Assembly: GCA_013297925.1 (NCBI GenBank)
Contig: JAAFJC010000002.1
Location: 43,403 to 107,402, forward strand
DNA length: 64,000 nt
Source: Comamonadaceae bacterium
Lineage (GTDB): Bacteria; Pseudomonadota; Gammaproteobacteria; Burkholderiales; Burkholderiaceae_C
Direction: 5' to 3'
This document shows, one piece after another, positions 28,931 to 40,401 of the stretch. The notes below the pieces were generated by a model. That model ran no database searches and was not told the origin of the DNA. It worked only from the letters and a program-made list of their open reading frames with translations. How positions within the stretch are numbered: the first letter of the stretch is position 1; each line of letters begins with the position of its first letter. A program made the position numbers and the translations under genes.

Positions 28931-29767
28931 ATGCTCAAGCAACGCATCATCACCGCCATCGTTTTGTTGGCCATTCTTCTCCCAGCGCTTTTTGCCCAAC
29001 AGACAGAATGGTTCATGTTGGTGAGCTTGATTCTGATCACGCTGGCTTGCTGGGAATGGGGCAGGCTCAATGGCTATGCGGGTAAGCTGGCTTGGCTCAC
29101 GGCGCTGGAAGGTTTGGGCTTTTGCGCCGTGATGTGGAAGCTCGGTTGGCCAAGTATGAAGCTGCCGATGCTGTGGTTGATCGCGGGTGCGGCATGGATT
29201 GGGCTGGGCGTGTGGCTGATCGCACGTGGTGTCGATGCTTGGCAGAAAATTCCTGCTTGGTGGCGCGTCTCGGTGGGTTTGATGCTGCTTTCTTTGGCTT
29301 GGTTGGCCGTCGTACAAGCGCGATTGATCGGAATCAATTTTCTTCTCTCGCTCTTGGTCACAGTTTGGGTGGCAGATGTCGGCGCGTATTTCGCGGGGCG
29401 GCGCTTTGGCAAGAAAAAACTGGCTGTGCGCATCAGCCCCGGCAAGAGCTGGGAGGGTGTGTATGGCGGCATCGCAGCGGTGTTGTTGCTGGCTGTAGCG
29501 TGGGCGCTGTGGCGGCCTGCCTTTGCAGATTCTGCTTCGCTGTATCAAAAGCTCCTGAGTGGCCAAGGCTGGCTGCTGGTGATGCTCGGCGCTTTGCTGA
29601 TGGTGGCGATGAGCGTTGTGGGTGATTTGGTGGAATCGCTGGTCAAGCGCAGTGCGGGTATGAAGGATTCGAGCGGCTTGCTGCCTGGGCACGGCGGCGT
29701 GTTGGATCGCATTGATGCGCTGTTGCCGACCCTGCCGCTGGGCATGATGTTGTATTCACTGGCATGA
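28931..29767 (+). CDS. cdsA: phosphatidate cytidylyltransferase
   Basis: KDSSGLLPGHGGVLDRIDALLPTLP, multi-TM. Confidence 0.93.
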   Translation: MLKQRIITAIVLLAILLPALFAQQTEWFMLVSLILITLACWEWGRLNGYAGKLAWLTALEGLGFCAVMWKLGWPSMKLPMLWLIAGAAWIGLGVWLIARGVDAWQKIPAWWRVSVGLMLLSLAWLAVVQARLIGINFLLSLLVTVWVADVGAYFAGRRFGKKKLAVRISPGKSWEGVYGGIAAVLLLAVAWALWRPAFADSASLYQKLLSGQGWLLVMLGALLMVAMSVVGDLVESLVKRSAGMKDSSGLLPGHGGVLDRIDALLPTLPLGMMLYSLA

Positions 29768-29770
29768 CAC

Positions 29771-30970
29771 TTGGCAATGATTAAGCAACGCGTCACCATC
29801 CTCGGCTCCACCGGCTCGATTGGCAAAAGCACGCTCGATGTGATCGCGCGGCATCCGGATCGCTTTGAGGTGTATGCGCTCTCCGCTTCGACCAATGTGG
29901 CCGAGATGGCTAGGCAGGTGGAGCAATTCAAGCCCAAGCGCGTGGTAATGGCAGATGGTGCGTCAGCAGACCAATTAGCTGTGATTTTGAAGCAAAAAGG
30001 CTACAGAAACCAACTTATTGCCGGCATAGAATCTGCGCCAACAGCTATAGAAAGCATAGCATCTGATGCGCAAACGGATATTGTGATGGCGGCCATCGTG
30101 GGCGCTGCGGGCTTGGCTCCTAGCCTGGCTGCGGCGCACGCCGGCAAGCGTTTGCTGCTAGCCAACAAAGAAGCGCTGGTGGTCGGCGGTGATTTGTTTA
30201 TGAATGCAGTGAAAGAAGGTGGCGGCAAGCTGCTGCCGATTGACAGCGAGCATTCAGCCGTCTTCCAGAGCCTTCCCGAAGATGCCAGCACGTGGGCGCG
30301 GCGAGTGGAGAAAATCATCCTCACAGCCTCAGGCGGCCCGTTTCGCACGCGTGATGTGGCTACGCTGCGTGACGTAACGCCTGCGCAGGCCGTAGCGCAT
30401 CCCAATTGGGTGATGGGGCGCAAAATTTCAGTGGATTCGGCCACGATGATGAACAAGGCGCTGGAAGTGATCGAAGCGCATTATTTGTTTGGCATGCCGG
30501 CAGAAAAAATTGAAGTGGTGATTCACCCGCAATCAATCATCCATTCGATGGTGCAATACACCGATGCATCAACTGTGGCGCAACTGGGCACGCCCGATAT
30601 GCGTGTACCGATTGCGTATGGCCTGTCTTGGCCAGAGCGCATGGAAAGTGGAGCGAAAGCCCTTGATTTTGCGGCGCTCAGTGCGATGACGTTTGAAGTG
30701 CCTGATCGTGCGCGTTTTCCCGGGCTGTTTTTGGCTTGGGATGCGATGCGCGCGCCGGAGGGCACATGCACTGTGCTCAATGCAGCGAACGAAATCGCAG
30801 TCGCCGCTTTTCTCGAAGAAAAAATACGCTTTGACCAGATTCACCAAGTCAATACTGCAACTCTTTCTCGCATCGTACCCTCCAAACCCCACAACTTGGA
30901 TGATTTGCTGGGCTTGGACGAAGTGAGTCGCCACGGCGCGAGCCAAGTGGTGAAGGGGTTGACATGCTGA
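29771..30970 (+). CDS. dxr: 1-deoxy-D-xylulose 5-phosphate reductoisomerase
   Basis: VTILGSTGSIGKSTLDVIARHPDRFEVYALSA; contains in-frame interspersed element at 30020-30060. Confidence 0.95.
   Translation: MAMIKQRVTILGSTGSIGKSTLDVIARHPDRFEVYALSASTNVAEMARQVEQFKPKRVVMADGASADQLAVILKQKGYRNQLIAGIESAPTAIESIASDAQTDIVMAAIVGAAGLAPSLAAAHAGKRLLLANKEALVVGGDLFMNAVKEGGGKLLPIDSEHSAVFQSLPEDASTWARRVEKIILTASGGPFRTRDVATLRDVTPAQAVAHPNWVMGRKISVDSATMMNKALEVIEAHYLFGMPAEKIEVVIHPQSIIHSMVQYTDASTVAQLGTPDMRVPIAYGLSWPERMESGAKALDFAALSAMTFEVPDRARFPGLFLAWDAMRAPEGTCTVLNAANEIAVAAFLEEKIRFDQIHQVNTATLSRIVPSKPHNLDDLLGLDEVSRHGASQVVKGLTC
30020..30060 (+). repeat. interspersed 41-bp GCCGGC element, in dxr
   Basis: GCCGGCATAGAATCTGCGCCAACAGCTATAGAAAGCATAGC. 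Confidence 0.9.
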
Positions 30971-32334
30971 CGATTATTGCTTTCGTATTGGCCTTGGGGC
31001 TCTTGATCGCTATCCATGAGTACGGTCATTACCGTGTGGCTGTGGCTTGCGGCGTGCAGGTGACGCGCTTTTCTGTGGGCTTTGGCAAACCCTTGCTGAC
31101 ATGGAAGCCAAAAAAACAGCATCCCGGGCAAGACACAGAATTTGTGATTGCTTTGTTCCCGCTCGGCGGTTATGTGAAGATGGTCGGGCAGGGTGAAGCC
31201 GCGCCGGCGCACTTGAAAGCAGTCTCGTTCGATGCGCAGCCTTTGCGCAAACGCGCGGCGATTGTGGCCGCTGGCCCGGTAGCGAATTTGCTGCTTGCCG
31301 TGCTGTTGTACGCAGCTGTGAACTGGATGGGCTCAGAGCAGGCCAAAGCCATCATTGCACAGCCACCGGCAGTTTCATTGGCAGCCACCGCAGGCTTGAA
31401 GGCTGGCGATGAAATCTTGAGCGTGAACGGCTCGGATGGCGAGGCGGAGCCGATTCGTTCGATGGAAGATCTCCGCTGGCATCTCACACGGGCAGCACTG
31501 GATCGCTATGATCTGAGCCTGCAAGTGCGAGAAGCGGGGCGTGATTCCACGAGGCAAATCAAGCTGCCGATCACGCAGCTCGACATCAGAGAAGCCGATG
31601 CGCAGATGTATCGCAAGATCGGTTTGGCAGCACCGCTCACTCAGCCTGTGATGGGCGAGCTTGTCGCAGGTGGTGCGGGTGACAAAGCGGGGTTGAAGCA
31701 GGGCGATCGTGTCTTGTCTATCGAAGGTGTGGCCATGATGGACGGCGGGCAATTGCGCGAGGCGATTCGCGCTTCAGTGCAGGGCGATCAACCGCTGAAA
31801 AAGACATGGCGCATTGAACGCGCTGGGCAAACGCTTGAGCTGCCTGTGACCGTCTCAGTGAAAAAAGAGGGTGAGAAGGCTAGCGGGCGGATTGAGGCTT
31901 TCGTGGGTTCGTCACCTCAGATGACGCATGTGAGCTATGGATTTTTCGAAGGTTTGAGTCTGGGTGTGCAAAAAACCTGGGACATTTCCATGCTCACGCT
32001 TCGAATGATGGGAAAGATGCTGATTGGCGAGGCTTCTTTGAAGAACCTAAGCGGGCCATTGACCATTGCTGATGTCGCCGGCAAATCGGCCAGCCTCGGT
32101 TTGGTGCAGTACCTGATTTTTCTGGCTCTGATCAGCGTGAGCTTGGGGGTTTTGAATTTGCTGCCACTGCCCGTTTTGGACGGTGGTCACCTCATGTATT
32201 ATCTGTGGGAGGCCGTCACGGGGAAAGCCGTGTCGGAGGTCTGGCTCGAACGCTTGCAACGCGGCGGGGTGGCTGTGCTCATGGCCATGATGGCCGTGGC
32301 CTTGTTCAATGACGTGACCCGAATTTTTGGATAG
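30964..32334 (+). CDS. rseP: RIP metalloprotease RseP
   Basis: IAIHEYGHYRVAVACGV (HExxH variant HEYGH), PDZ region, LLPLPVLDGGHLMYYLWEA. Confidence 0.95.
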   Translation: MLTIIAFVLALGLLIAIHEYGHYRVAVACGVQVTRFSVGFGKPLLTWKPKKQHPGQDTEFVIALFPLGGYVKMVGQGEAAPAHLKAVSFDAQPLRKRAAIVAAGPVANLLLAVLLYAAVNWMGSEQAKAIIAQPPAVSLAATAGLKAGDEILSVNGSDGEAEPIRSMEDLRWHLTRAALDRYDLSLQVREAGRDSTRQIKLPITQLDIREADAQMYRKIGLAAPLTQPVMGELVAGGAGDKAGLKQGDRVLSIEGVAMMDGGQLREAIRASVQGDQPLKKTWRIERAGQTLELPVTVSVKKEGEKASGRIEAFVGSSPQMTHVSYGFFEGLSLGVQKTWDISMLTLRMMGKMLIGEASLKNLSGPLTIADVAGKSASLGLVQYLIFLALISVSLGVLNLLPLPVLDGGHLMYYLWEAVTGKAVSEVWLERLQRGGVAVLMAMMAVALFNDVTRIFG

Positions 32335-32388
32335 AGAAACAGTGGTTCGCTCAGCTGTAGTAGCTGGGTAATCAGCCGCAAGATATTT

Positions 32389-34695
32389 ATGATATTGCAC
32401 CGAAAAACACTATCGGCTCGAGCCGTTCAAGCCATCTGCGCTACGCTTTTTGCCGCAACCATCCACGGTAGCGCATGGGCCATTGATCCCTTTACGGTGC
32501 GCGATATTCGTGTAGAAGGCTTGCAGCGCGTTGAGCCCGGCACGATTTTTGTGACCTTACCATTCCAAGTGGGTGACACCTACAACGACGACAAGGCCTC
32601 TGCTGCCATTCGCTCTTTGTTTAGCTTGGGTTTATTCAAAGACGTGCGCATTGATGTGCAGGGCAATGTCGTGGTGGTGATAGTCGAAGAGCGTCCGACG
32701 ATTGCCGACGTGAGCTTTTCTGGCACGAAAGAGTTTGACAAAGAAGTGCTCACCAAAGCCTTGCGAGAAGTGGGTTTGGCTGAAGGCCGAGCATTCGACA
32801 AAGCCTTGGCAGATCGCGCAGAGCAAGAGCTCAAGCGCCAATACCTAAACCGTAGCCTTTATGGTGCGGAAGTTATCACCACGGTCACACCTATCGAACG
32901 CAACCGTGTGAACCTCAATTTCAACGTGATCGAGGGCGATGTTGCCAAGATCAAGACGATCAATATCGTAGGCGCGCAGGCTTTCAGCGAAAATACGCTG
33001 AAAGGCTTGTTTGATCAAGACACAGGCGGCTGGCTGTCTTGGTACACGAAAAGCGATCGGTACTCGCGTACCAAGCTCAACGCAGATTTGGAAACTTTGC
33101 GTTCGTATTATTTGACGCGCGGCTACCTCGAATTCAAAATCGATTCCACGCAAGTTGCAATATCGCCTGATAAGCAAAGCATCGGTATTACCGTCAATAT
33201 CACTGAGGGCGCACGCTTTACTGTTTCGGGCGTAAAGCTCGAGGGTAATTTTTTGGGCAAGATTGAGGAGTTCAAATCTTTTGTCAGGATTGTTCCCGGT
33301 CAAGCTTACAACTCTGAGCGTGTTGCAGAAACCACCAAAGCATTCACAGATTATTTTGGAAATTTCGGCTACGCATTTGCTCAGGTTCAAGCGCGTCCAG
33401 ACATTGATCGTGTGAATAACACGGTTGTGATCAATTTGGTGGCTGATCCTTCTCGCCGGGCTTACGTCCGTAAGATCAATATTGCCGGTAACAACCGTAC
33501 TCGCGATGAAGTGATTCGTCGCGAATTTAGACAGTTTGAGTCAAGTTGGTATGACGGCGAGAAGATCAAGCTCTCGCGTGATCGCGTGGATCGTTTGGGA
33601 TATTTCAAATCTGTTGATGTGGATACGTCCGACGTGGCTGGTACGAACGACCAAGTGGATGTGAATGTGAAGGTGGATGAGAAGCCGACGGGCAATCTAA
33701 CTTTGGGCGCAGGGTTCTCTAGTTCTGATAAGTTATCCTTGCAATTCAAAGTCCAGCAGGAAAACGTGTTTGGATCCGGAAACTATCTCGGGATTGATTT
33801 GAACACCTCCAAACTCAATCGTACTCTGGCCATTACAGCGGTAGATCCTTATTTCACGCAAGACGGCATCTCACGCGCAGTGGATGTTTACTTTCGTGCC
33901 CAAAAACCCGTCGATACCAACACCAACGACTATCGGATCAACACGCGCGGGACGAGCTTGCGCTTTGGCGTGCCTTTCTCAGAAAAAACCACCGTATTCT
34001 TCGGCTTAGGGCTGGAGCAGACGCAGATCGTGCCCGGTACAAATCTGCCAGCAGCCTATCTGGCTTACACCAGCGTTGCAGGCCTTAAAAGCACTCTAGT
34101 GCCCCTGACATTAGGCTGGTCGAGCGACACGCGAGACAGTGCCCTAGCACCGAATTCAGGCAATCTGCAGCGACTCAACGGTGAAATGGGGGTGGCAGGC
34201 GATGCAAAGTATCTGCGCACCAGTTATCAATACCAGGCTTTCGTCCCAATAAATAAGAAGTTTACTGTGGCATTCAATTCCGAGTTTGGATGGGGTAGAG
34301 GTTTGAGTGGATCTCCGTACCCTGTGTTTAAGAATAACTTTGCTGGTGGTCTCGGATCGGTACGTGGCTTCGAACAAGGGACGCTGGGGCCTAGAGACAT
34401 TACGGGCGCTTACCTTGGCGGGTCTAAGAAACTGCTGGGTGCAGTGGAGTTGCAGACACCATTCCCAGGTGCTGGAAATGACCGTACATTACGACTTTTT
34501 GGCTTCTTCGATGTAGGCAACGTTTTTTCGGAAACCGAAAACTACAGTTTCAAAGACATGCGCGCCTCCACTGGCATAGGCTTGAGTTGGATATCGCCAG
34601 TGGGACCGTTGCGCCTTGCTTACGCGAATCCTGTGCGTAAGCAAGCTGGGGATAAAATCCAGAAACTGCAATTCCAAATCGGAACCACTTTTTAA
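32389..34695 (+). CDS. bamA: outer membrane protein assembly factor BamA
   Basis: POTRA repeats (FTVRDIRVEGLQRVEPGTIF...), C-terminal KLQFQIGTTF. Confidence 0.95.
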   Translation: MILHRKTLSARAVQAICATLFAATIHGSAWAIDPFTVRDIRVEGLQRVEPGTIFVTLPFQVGDTYNDDKASAAIRSLFSLGLFKDVRIDVQGNVVVVIVEERPTIADVSFSGTKEFDKEVLTKALREVGLAEGRAFDKALADRAEQELKRQYLNRSLYGAEVITTVTPIERNRVNLNFNVIEGDVAKIKTINIVGAQAFSENTLKGLFDQDTGGWLSWYTKSDRYSRTKLNADLETLRSYYLTRGYLEFKIDSTQVAISPDKQSIGITVNITEGARFTVSGVKLEGNFLGKIEEFKSFVRIVPGQAYNSERVAETTKAFTDYFGNFGYAFAQVQARPDIDRVNNTVVINLVADPSRRAYVRKINIAGNNRTRDEVIRREFRQFESSWYDGEKIKLSRDRVDRLGYFKSVDVDTSDVAGTNDQVDVNVKVDEKPTGNLTLGAGFSSSDKLSLQFKVQQENVFGSGNYLGIDLNTSKLNRTLAITAVDPYFTQDGISRAVDVYFRAQKPVDTNTNDYRINTRGTSLRFGVPFSEKTTVFFGLGLEQTQIVPGTNLPAAYLAYTSVAGLKSTLVPLTLGWSSDTRDSALAPNSGNLQRLNGEMGVAGDAKYLRTSYQYQAFVPINKKFTVAFNSEFGWGRGLSGSPYPVFKNNFAGGLGSVRGFEQGTLGPRDITGAYLGGSKKLLGAVELQTPFPGAGNDRTLRLFGFFDVGNVFSETENYSFKDMRASTGIGLSWISPVGPLRLAYANPVRKQAGDKIQKLQFQIGTTF

Positions 34696-34696
34696 G

Positions 34697-35227
34697 ATGT
34701 TTGTTATGAAATCCGCTTTTTACCGCTCATTGTTTGCTGGCATCTTGGCTCTTGCGAGCGCATTGCCTGTGATTGCGCAAGCACAGGAATTTCGTGTTGG
34801 CTTTGTGAACACAGATCGTATTTTCCGTGAGGCTAACATGGCCAAGTCTGCGCAGGCGAAATTGGAAACTGAGTTTTCCAAACGCGAGCGTGAATTGGTG
34901 ACCCAAGGCGAAACGCTGCGCGTGGCTTCCGAGAAATTCGAGAAAGATGCGCCGACTTTGTCTGAGTCTCAGCGCACCAGTCGCCAGCGCACCTTGGTAG
35001 AGCAAGACCGCGATTTCCAGCGTAAGCGCCGTGAGTTTCAGGAAGATCTCAATAACCGCAAGAATGAAGAGTTGCAAGGTGTGCTGGAGCGCGCGAATCG
35101 CATCGTCAAGCAAGTCGCTGAGGCCGAGAAGTACGACGTGATCTTGCAGGAAGCCGTGTATTTCAATCCCAAGCACGACATCACCGATCGCGTGATCAAG
35201 GCGCTGGACGCTTCGGGCGTGCGTTGA
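34697..35227 (+). CDS. ompH: OmpH/Skp family periplasmic chaperone
   Basis: [40 protein letters not shown]; start chosen after bamA stop. Confidence 0.9.
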   Translation: MFVMKSAFYRSLFAGILALASALPVIAQAQEFRVGFVNTDRIFREANMAKSAQAKLETEFSKRERELVTQGETLRVASEKFEKDAPTLSESQRTSRQRTLVEQDRDFQRKRREFQEDLNNRKNEELQGVLERANRIVKQVAEAEKYDVILQEAVYFNPKHDITDRVIKALDASGVR

Positions 35228-35252
35228 TCTTGGCATCGGCGCGTTCCGTCCG

Positions 35253-36257
35253 ATGAAGATCACCCTAGGCGATATCACCCAAGCTCTGGGTGGCACTCTA
35301 CGCGGCAATTCTGAGCTTCATATCAAGCGAATCTCGCCACTTGCAAGCGCCAAGGCGGGTGAGGTCAGTTTTTTAAGCCACGCCAAGTATGCGCAGCAAC
35401 TGTCGCAGACGCAAGCCAGTTGCGTGATCCTTACTCCGGACTCAGCTTCTGGCGTTCAAGATTGGTTGTCTCAAGGCCGCGCTTGGATTGAAACTGATGC
35501 ACCGTATCTGTACTTCGCCAAGCTGACGCAGTGGTGGAAGCAAAAGCATGCGGGTGCATTGAAAGCGGGTGTGCATCCCAGTGCTGTGATTGATCCCTCC
35601 GCGCAGATCGATCCAACGGCCAGTGTTGGTGCTCTCTGCTTTGTGGCGGCTGGAGCGCGGATTGGTGCTCATACCCACCTTGCTGCCCGTGTCACGGTCG
35701 GTGAGGGCTGCACCATTGGCCAGCGCTGCATCTTGCACAGCGGCGTGGTGATTGGCGCTGATGGATTTGGCTTTGCGCCGCGCGCTGATAAATCGTGGGA
35801 AAAAATCGAGCAACTCGGCGCAGTGCGCGTTGGCGATGATGTGGAAATCGGTGCGAACACCTGCATTGATCGCGGTGCGCTGGATGACACGATCATTGAA
35901 GACGGTGTGAAGTTGGATAACCTGATCCAGATTGGCCATAACGTGAAGATCGGCAAGCACACTGCGATGGCTGGCAATGCGGGTGTGGCGGGCAGCGCTA
36001 CCATTGGCGCGTATTGCAGTGTGGGCGGCGGTGCGGTGATCTTGGGGCATTTGACGATTGCTGATCATGTGCACATCTCCGCATCGACCACGGTGACCCG
36101 ATCCATCACCGAGCCGGGGCTGTACACCGGCATGTTTCCCATCGATACCAATGCCGATTGGGAGAAAAACGCTGTGACCCTGCGACAATTGCACAAACTG
36201 CGCGAGCGCATCCGCGAATTGGAAAAGCGTTTGCCTCCAGCCCCTGAATCAACATAA
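35253..36257 (+). CDS. lpxD: UDP-3-O-(3-hydroxymyristoyl)glucosamine N-acyltransferase
   Basis: Left-handed beta-helix hexapeptide repeats; synteny. Confidence 0.95.
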   Translation: MKITLGDITQALGGTLRGNSELHIKRISPLASAKAGEVSFLSHAKYAQQLSQTQASCVILTPDSASGVQDWLSQGRAWIETDAPYLYFAKLTQWWKQKHAGALKAGVHPSAVIDPSAQIDPTASVGALCFVAAGARIGAHTHLAARVTVGEGCTIGQRCILHSGVVIGADGFGFAPRADKSWEKIEQLGAVRVGDDVEIGANTCIDRGALDDTIIEDGVKLDNLIQIGHNVKIGKHTAMAGNAGVAGSATIGAYCSVGGGAVILGHLTIADHVHISASTTVTRSITEPGLYTGMFPIDTNADWEKNAVTLRQLHKLRERIRELEKRLPPAPEST

Positions 36258-36275
36258 CAGAACCGATAGACGCCC

Positions 36276-36713
36276 ATGATGGACATTCACCAAATCATTG
36301 CCAAGCTGCCTCACCGCTATCCGTTTTTGCTGGTGGATCGCGTGCTTGAGCTCAATAAGGGCATTTCTATCAAAGGCTTGAAAAACGTCACGATCAACGA
36401 GCCATTTTTCACCGGCCATTTTCCGCATCGGCCCGTGATGCCGGGGGTGTTGATGCTGGAAGCCTTGGCGCAAGTGTCTGCCTTGCTGGCTTTTGATGCG
36501 ATGGGTCAAGAGGTGGATCCAACGGTGGTGGTGTATTTCGTGGGGATCGACAATGCACGCTTCAAGCGCCCGGTGGAGCCCGGCGATCAACTGATTCTGA
36601 ATTCCAAACTTGAGCGCAGTAAGGCTGGCATTTATAAATTCAGCTGCACGGCAAACGTGGGCGATGAGTTGGCGGCACAAGCGGATTTGATGTGCACGAT
36701 GCGCAAGGTTTGA
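36276..36713 (+). CDS. fabZ: 3-hydroxyacyl-ACP dehydratase FabZ
   Basis: [35 protein letters not shown]. Confidence 0.96.
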   Translation: MMDIHQIIAKLPHRYPFLLVDRVLELNKGISIKGLKNVTINEPFFTGHFPHRPVMPGVLMLEALAQVSALLAFDAMGQEVDPTVVVYFVGIDNARFKRPVEPGDQLILNSKLERSKAGIYKFSCTANVGDELAAQADLMCTMRKV

Positions 36714-36734
36714 GCCATTCAGAAGAAATTCGGT

Positions 36735-37541
36735 ATGACTCAACCGCGAATTCATCCTACCGCCATCGTCAGCGTTGACGCTGAGCTCGACAGCTCAGTT
36801 GAGGTCGGCGCTTTCAGCCTGATTGGGCCCAAAGTCAAAATCGGCGCAGGCACGGTCATTGGCCCACATTGCGTGATCGAAGGGCAAACCACGATTGGGC
36901 GGGATAACAAGTTTTTCCAATTCAGCTCGATTGGTGCGATCTCGCAAGACATTGCGCATGCCACACAACATGCGGATTTCCCAGCGCAGCTCATCATCGG
37001 GGATCGCAATACGGTGCGAGAGTTTTGCACCTTCAATTCGGCGACGCACAAGGAAGAGGGCATCACCCGCATTGGCTCCGACAATTGGTTCATGGCCTAT
37101 GTGCATATCGCGCATGATTGCAAAGTGGGCAGCCACACCATCATGGCCAATCAAGCGACGTTGGCAGGGCATGTGCATATCGGCGATTGGGCGGTGATTG
37201 GTGGCCTCTCGGGCATTCATCAGTTTGTGCATGTGGGCGCGCACGCGATGATCGGCTTTCAAAGCCATGTGGCGCAGGATGTGCCGCCGTTCATGACGGT
37301 GGAGGGGCATCCGCTGGCCGTGCGCGCGATCAATTTGGTGGGTTTGAAGCGCCGGGATTTCAGCGCAGCTCGGTTGGATGCCATCAAGAAAATGCATCGG
37401 GCGTTGTACCGTGATGATTTGACGCTGGAAGCAGCCAAAGCGCAGATCGAAGCTTTGAACGAAGCTGGATCAGAGGCTGCTTTTGACGTGCAGACCATGC
37501 TGGATTTTCTGGCGAATGCCACGCGCGGCATTGTTCGCTGA
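36735..37541 (+). CDS. lpxA: UDP-N-acetylglucosamine acyltransferase
   Basis: [28 protein letters not shown]... Confidence 0.95.
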   Translation: MTQPRIHPTAIVSVDAELDSSVEVGAFSLIGPKVKIGAGTVIGPHCVIEGQTTIGRDNKFFQFSSIGAISQDIAHATQHADFPAQLIIGDRNTVREFCTFNSATHKEEGITRIGSDNWFMAYVHIAHDCKVGSHTIMANQATLAGHVHIGDWAVIGGLSGIHQFVHVGAHAMIGFQSHVAQDVPPFMTVEGHPLAVRAINLVGLKRRDFSAARLDAIKKMHRALYRDDLTLEAAKAQIEALNEAGSEAAFDVQTMLDFLANATRGIVR

Positions 37542-38683
37542 TGCGTATTGCGCTTGTTGCTGGTGAAGCCTCTGGCGATTTGCTGGGTGGCTTGCTGCTC
37601 GATGGCTTGAAAGCACGCTGGCCAGATGCGCAATTCGTCGGTATTGGCGGTGCTCAGATGCAGCGGCGCGGTATGCAGGCGTGGTGGCCGAGCGACAAGC
37701 TCGCTGTGCGTGGCTACATCGAAGTGCTCAAACATTACCGCGAGCTCGTTGGTATCCGCAATGAGCTCAAAGCGCGCTTGATCGCTCAGAAGCCCGATAT
37801 CTTCATCGGCATCGATGCGCCAGACTTCAACCTCGATCTGGAGCGCGATCTCAAAGCTGCCGGTATCCGCACTGCGCATTTCGTGAGCCCCAGCATCTGG
37901 GCTTGGCGGCCGGAGCGGATTGAAAAAGTGCGCACGGCGGTAGATCATGTGCTTTGCATTTTTCCGTTTGAGAAAAAGCTGTACGACGATGCAGGCATCT
38001 CGGCCAGTTACGTTGGCCATCCCCTCGCGCCAGTGATCCCGATGCAGCCCGATAAAACTGCGGCTCGTGCGCAGCTTGGCTTATCGCCCGCAGACACCGT
38101 GGTCGCGCTCTTGCCTGGAAGCCGTGCAGACGAGATCAAGTACCTGATTTCAAGGTATTTTGAGGCTCTCGCCGGCATAAAATCTGCGCGGCCAGCTATC
38201 AAATTCATAGTACCTTGCGTACCTTCACTCAAACCTTCCATTGAATCGGCTGCCCGCGCCGCAGGCGTGCAAAACAATGTTCAGTTGCTCAATGGCCAAT
38301 CGCACACAGCGCTCGCAGCTTGCGATGTCACACTCGTTGCCAGTGGCACAGCCACATTAGAAGCCGCGCTCTTCAAGCGCCCCATGGTCATTGCCTACAA
38401 CATGCATTGGATGAGTTGGCTGATCATGCGCCGCAAAAAAATGCAGCCTTGGGTCGGCCTGCCCAACATCCTCTGCGGCGAATTCGTCGTGCCCGAGCTC
38501 TTGCAAGATGCCGCCACGCCGCAAGCGCTCGCTCAAGCCGTGCTGGCTTGGCTCGATTCTCCTGAGAAAATACAGGCTTTGGAGCAGCGCTTCATCGCTC
38601 TGCATCAAGAGCTGCTGCGCGATACGCCCAAGCTCGCAGCTCTCGCCATTGAATCCGTTCTTAACCATGCCACGCCCGCGTAA
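37541..38683 (+). CDS. lpxB: lipid-A-disaccharide synthase
   Basis: [37 protein letters not shown]; contains in-frame element at 38171-38211. Confidence 0.95.
   Translation: MRIALVAGEASGDLLGGLLLDGLKARWPDAQFVGIGGAQMQRRGMQAWWPSDKLAVRGYIEVLKHYRELVGIRNELKARLIAQKPDIFIGIDAPDFNLDLERDLKAAGIRTAHFVSPSIWAWRPERIEKVRTAVDHVLCIFPFEKKLYDDAGISASYVGHPLAPVIPMQPDKTAARAQLGLSPADTVVALLPGSRADEIKYLISRYFEALAGIKSARPAIKFIVPCVPSLKPSIESAARAAGVQNNVQLLNGQSHTALAACDVTLVASGTATLEAALFKRPMVIAYNMHWMSWLIMRRKKMQPWVGLPNILCGEFVVPELLQDAATPQALAQAVLAWLDSPEKIQALEQRFIALHQELLRDTPKLAALAIESVLNHATPA
38171..38211 (+). repeat. interspersed 41-bp GCCGGC element, in lpxB
   Basis: GCCGGCATAAAATCTGCGCGGCCAGCTATCAAATTCATAGT. Confidence 0.9.
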
Positions 38684-39386
38684 AACATCGCTCCAGCCCG
38701 AGTTGCTCGCCCTGCCGCTTTTGCCCAAGGCGCGCAAAAAGCGCTCGGATGCCAAGCCTGTGCGCAAGAAGCAAGCGCCTGTGGTGCAAACGGAATTCAC
38801 TTGGGAAGCTCCCGGTTTGACAGCAGGTGTGGATGAAGCCGGGCGCGGGCCGCTCGCTGGCAATGTGGTGGCCGCTGCTGTGATCTTGGATGATCTCAAC
38901 CCAATTAAAGGCTTGAACGATTCCAAAAAACTCACCGCGCTACGCCGCGAAAAACTCTTCATCGAAATCCAAGCCAAAGCCCTGTGCGTGAGCATCGGCC
39001 AAGCCAGTGTGGAAGAAATTGATCAGCTCAACATCCTCCAAGCCACCATGCTCGCGATGCAACGCGCCGTGAACGGCCTGCGCCTCAAGCCCGCAAAAGT
39101 GCTGATCGATGGCAACCGCATCCCCAAGCTGGACGTGCTCGCCGAAGCCATCGTCGGCGGTGATGCATTAGTCAAAGCCATCTCCGCAGCCTCCATCATC
39201 GCTAAAGTCACCCGAGATCGCCAATGCTATGCGCTACACGCTCAGTATCCGCAATACGGTTTCCCGAGCCACAAAGGCTACGGCACGGCCGAGCATATGG
39301 CTGCCCTCAAAAAGCATGGCGCTACACCTGAGCATCGTAAAAGCTATGCGCCGGTGGCTGAGGCTATGGCTCGGAAAGCTCTATGA
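38667..39386 (+). CDS. rnhB: ribonuclease HII
   Basis: [23 protein letters not shown]; start revised to [14 protein letters not shown]. Confidence 0.93.
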   Translation: MPRPRKTSLQPELLALPLLPKARKKRSDAKPVRKKQAPVVQTEFTWEAPGLTAGVDEAGRGPLAGNVVAAAVILDDLNPIKGLNDSKKLTALRREKLFIEIQAKALCVSIGQASVEEIDQLNILQATMLAMQRAVNGLRLKPAKVLIDGNRIPKLDVLAEAIVGGDALVKAISAASIIAKVTRDRQCYALHAQYPQYGFPSHKGYGTAEHMAALKKHGATPEHRKSYAPVAEAMARKAL

Positions 39387-40210
39387 CGAGCAAGCCCGAA
39401 ATCATCACCTCGCGAGATAACCCACTTGTCAAAGAGCTGCGCAAGTTGGCGCAGGATGGCGCGGCGTATCGGAAGGCAGGGCGCGTGTGGATTGAAGGGG
39501 AGCATTTGTGCGATGCGGCACAAGCCCGAGGTTTAAAAGCCGAAATTGCCGTGATTTCAGATCAAAAACAGCATCTCGCCGGCATGGAATGTGCGCGGAG
39601 TGCTACTAAATTGGTAGTAATTGCGGATGCACTCTTGCGCGAGATCAGTGGCCTGGAGTCACCCGCCGCGATGGGTTTGGTGCTCAGTTTGCCGCAGGAT
39701 GTGCCGATTGAGGCCACAGCGCGCAGCGTGATTTTGGATCGGCTGCAAGACCCTGGTAATGCGGGCAGCATCTTGCGCAGCGCGGCGGCGTTTGGCTACA
39801 GCCAGATCATCGCCCTCAAAGGTACGGTGGCGCTGTGGAGCCCGAAGGTGCTGCGCGCGGGCATGGGGGCGCATTTTTCGCTGCGAATTGTGGAGGCGGC
39901 ATCTATCGATCAGTTGCAGGATTTGAAGCACCCGCTGGCTGTGACGAGCAGCCACCGTGGGCAATTCCTGCATGAATTGCAAGCGCAGGGTGCGCTACAA
40001 AAAGAAGAGCAATCCGCGCTGGAGATATGCCGGCAACTTGCCGATTTCGCCTATATCTTTGGTCATGAAGGGCAAGGCGTGAGCGAGGAGTTGGAAGCCT
40101 TGGCCAAGGCGCATGTGCGCATCGCGCAGCCGGGCGGCCAAGAGTCGCTGAATGTGGCCGCAGCGGCCGCAATTTGCCTGCACGCGAGCGCTGCTGCGCG
40201 GTCATCTTAG
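39383..40210 (+). CDS. TrmH/SpoU family RNA methyltransferase
   Basis: [48 protein letters not shown]. Confidence 0.92.
   Translation: MTSKPEIITSRDNPLVKELRKLAQDGAAYRKAGRVWIEGEHLCDAAQARGLKAEIAVISDQKQHLAGMECARSATKLVVIADALLREISGLESPAAMGLVLSLPQDVPIEATARSVILDRLQDPGNAGSILRSAAAFGYSQIIALKGTVALWSPKVLRAGMGAHFSLRIVEAASIDQLQDLKHPLAVTSSHRGQFLHELQAQGALQKEEQSALEICRQLADFAYIFGHEGQGVSEELEALAKAHVRIAQPGGQESLNVAAAAAICLHASAAARSS
39578..39618 (+). repeat. interspersed 41-bp GCCGGC element, in the TrmH/SpoU methyltransferase gene
   Basis: GCCGGCATGGAATGTGCGCGGAGTGCTACTAAATTGGTAGT. Confidence 0.88.
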
Positions 40211-40401
40211 GGCCTCATGCATTTTTTGCATACGCCTTTCAGCTACAATCTCGCAAATCTTCATTCACCCACGTACTGCTTAGCGCAACACAGCATTTCC
40301 CCTCAAGAGCACCGTCACCCCGCTGATTTGCCAAGCAATTCATCAGCACCTTGGGTGGACATGCGGCACTGAGCGTACGGCATCCTATCGGAGCTTACCC
40401 A

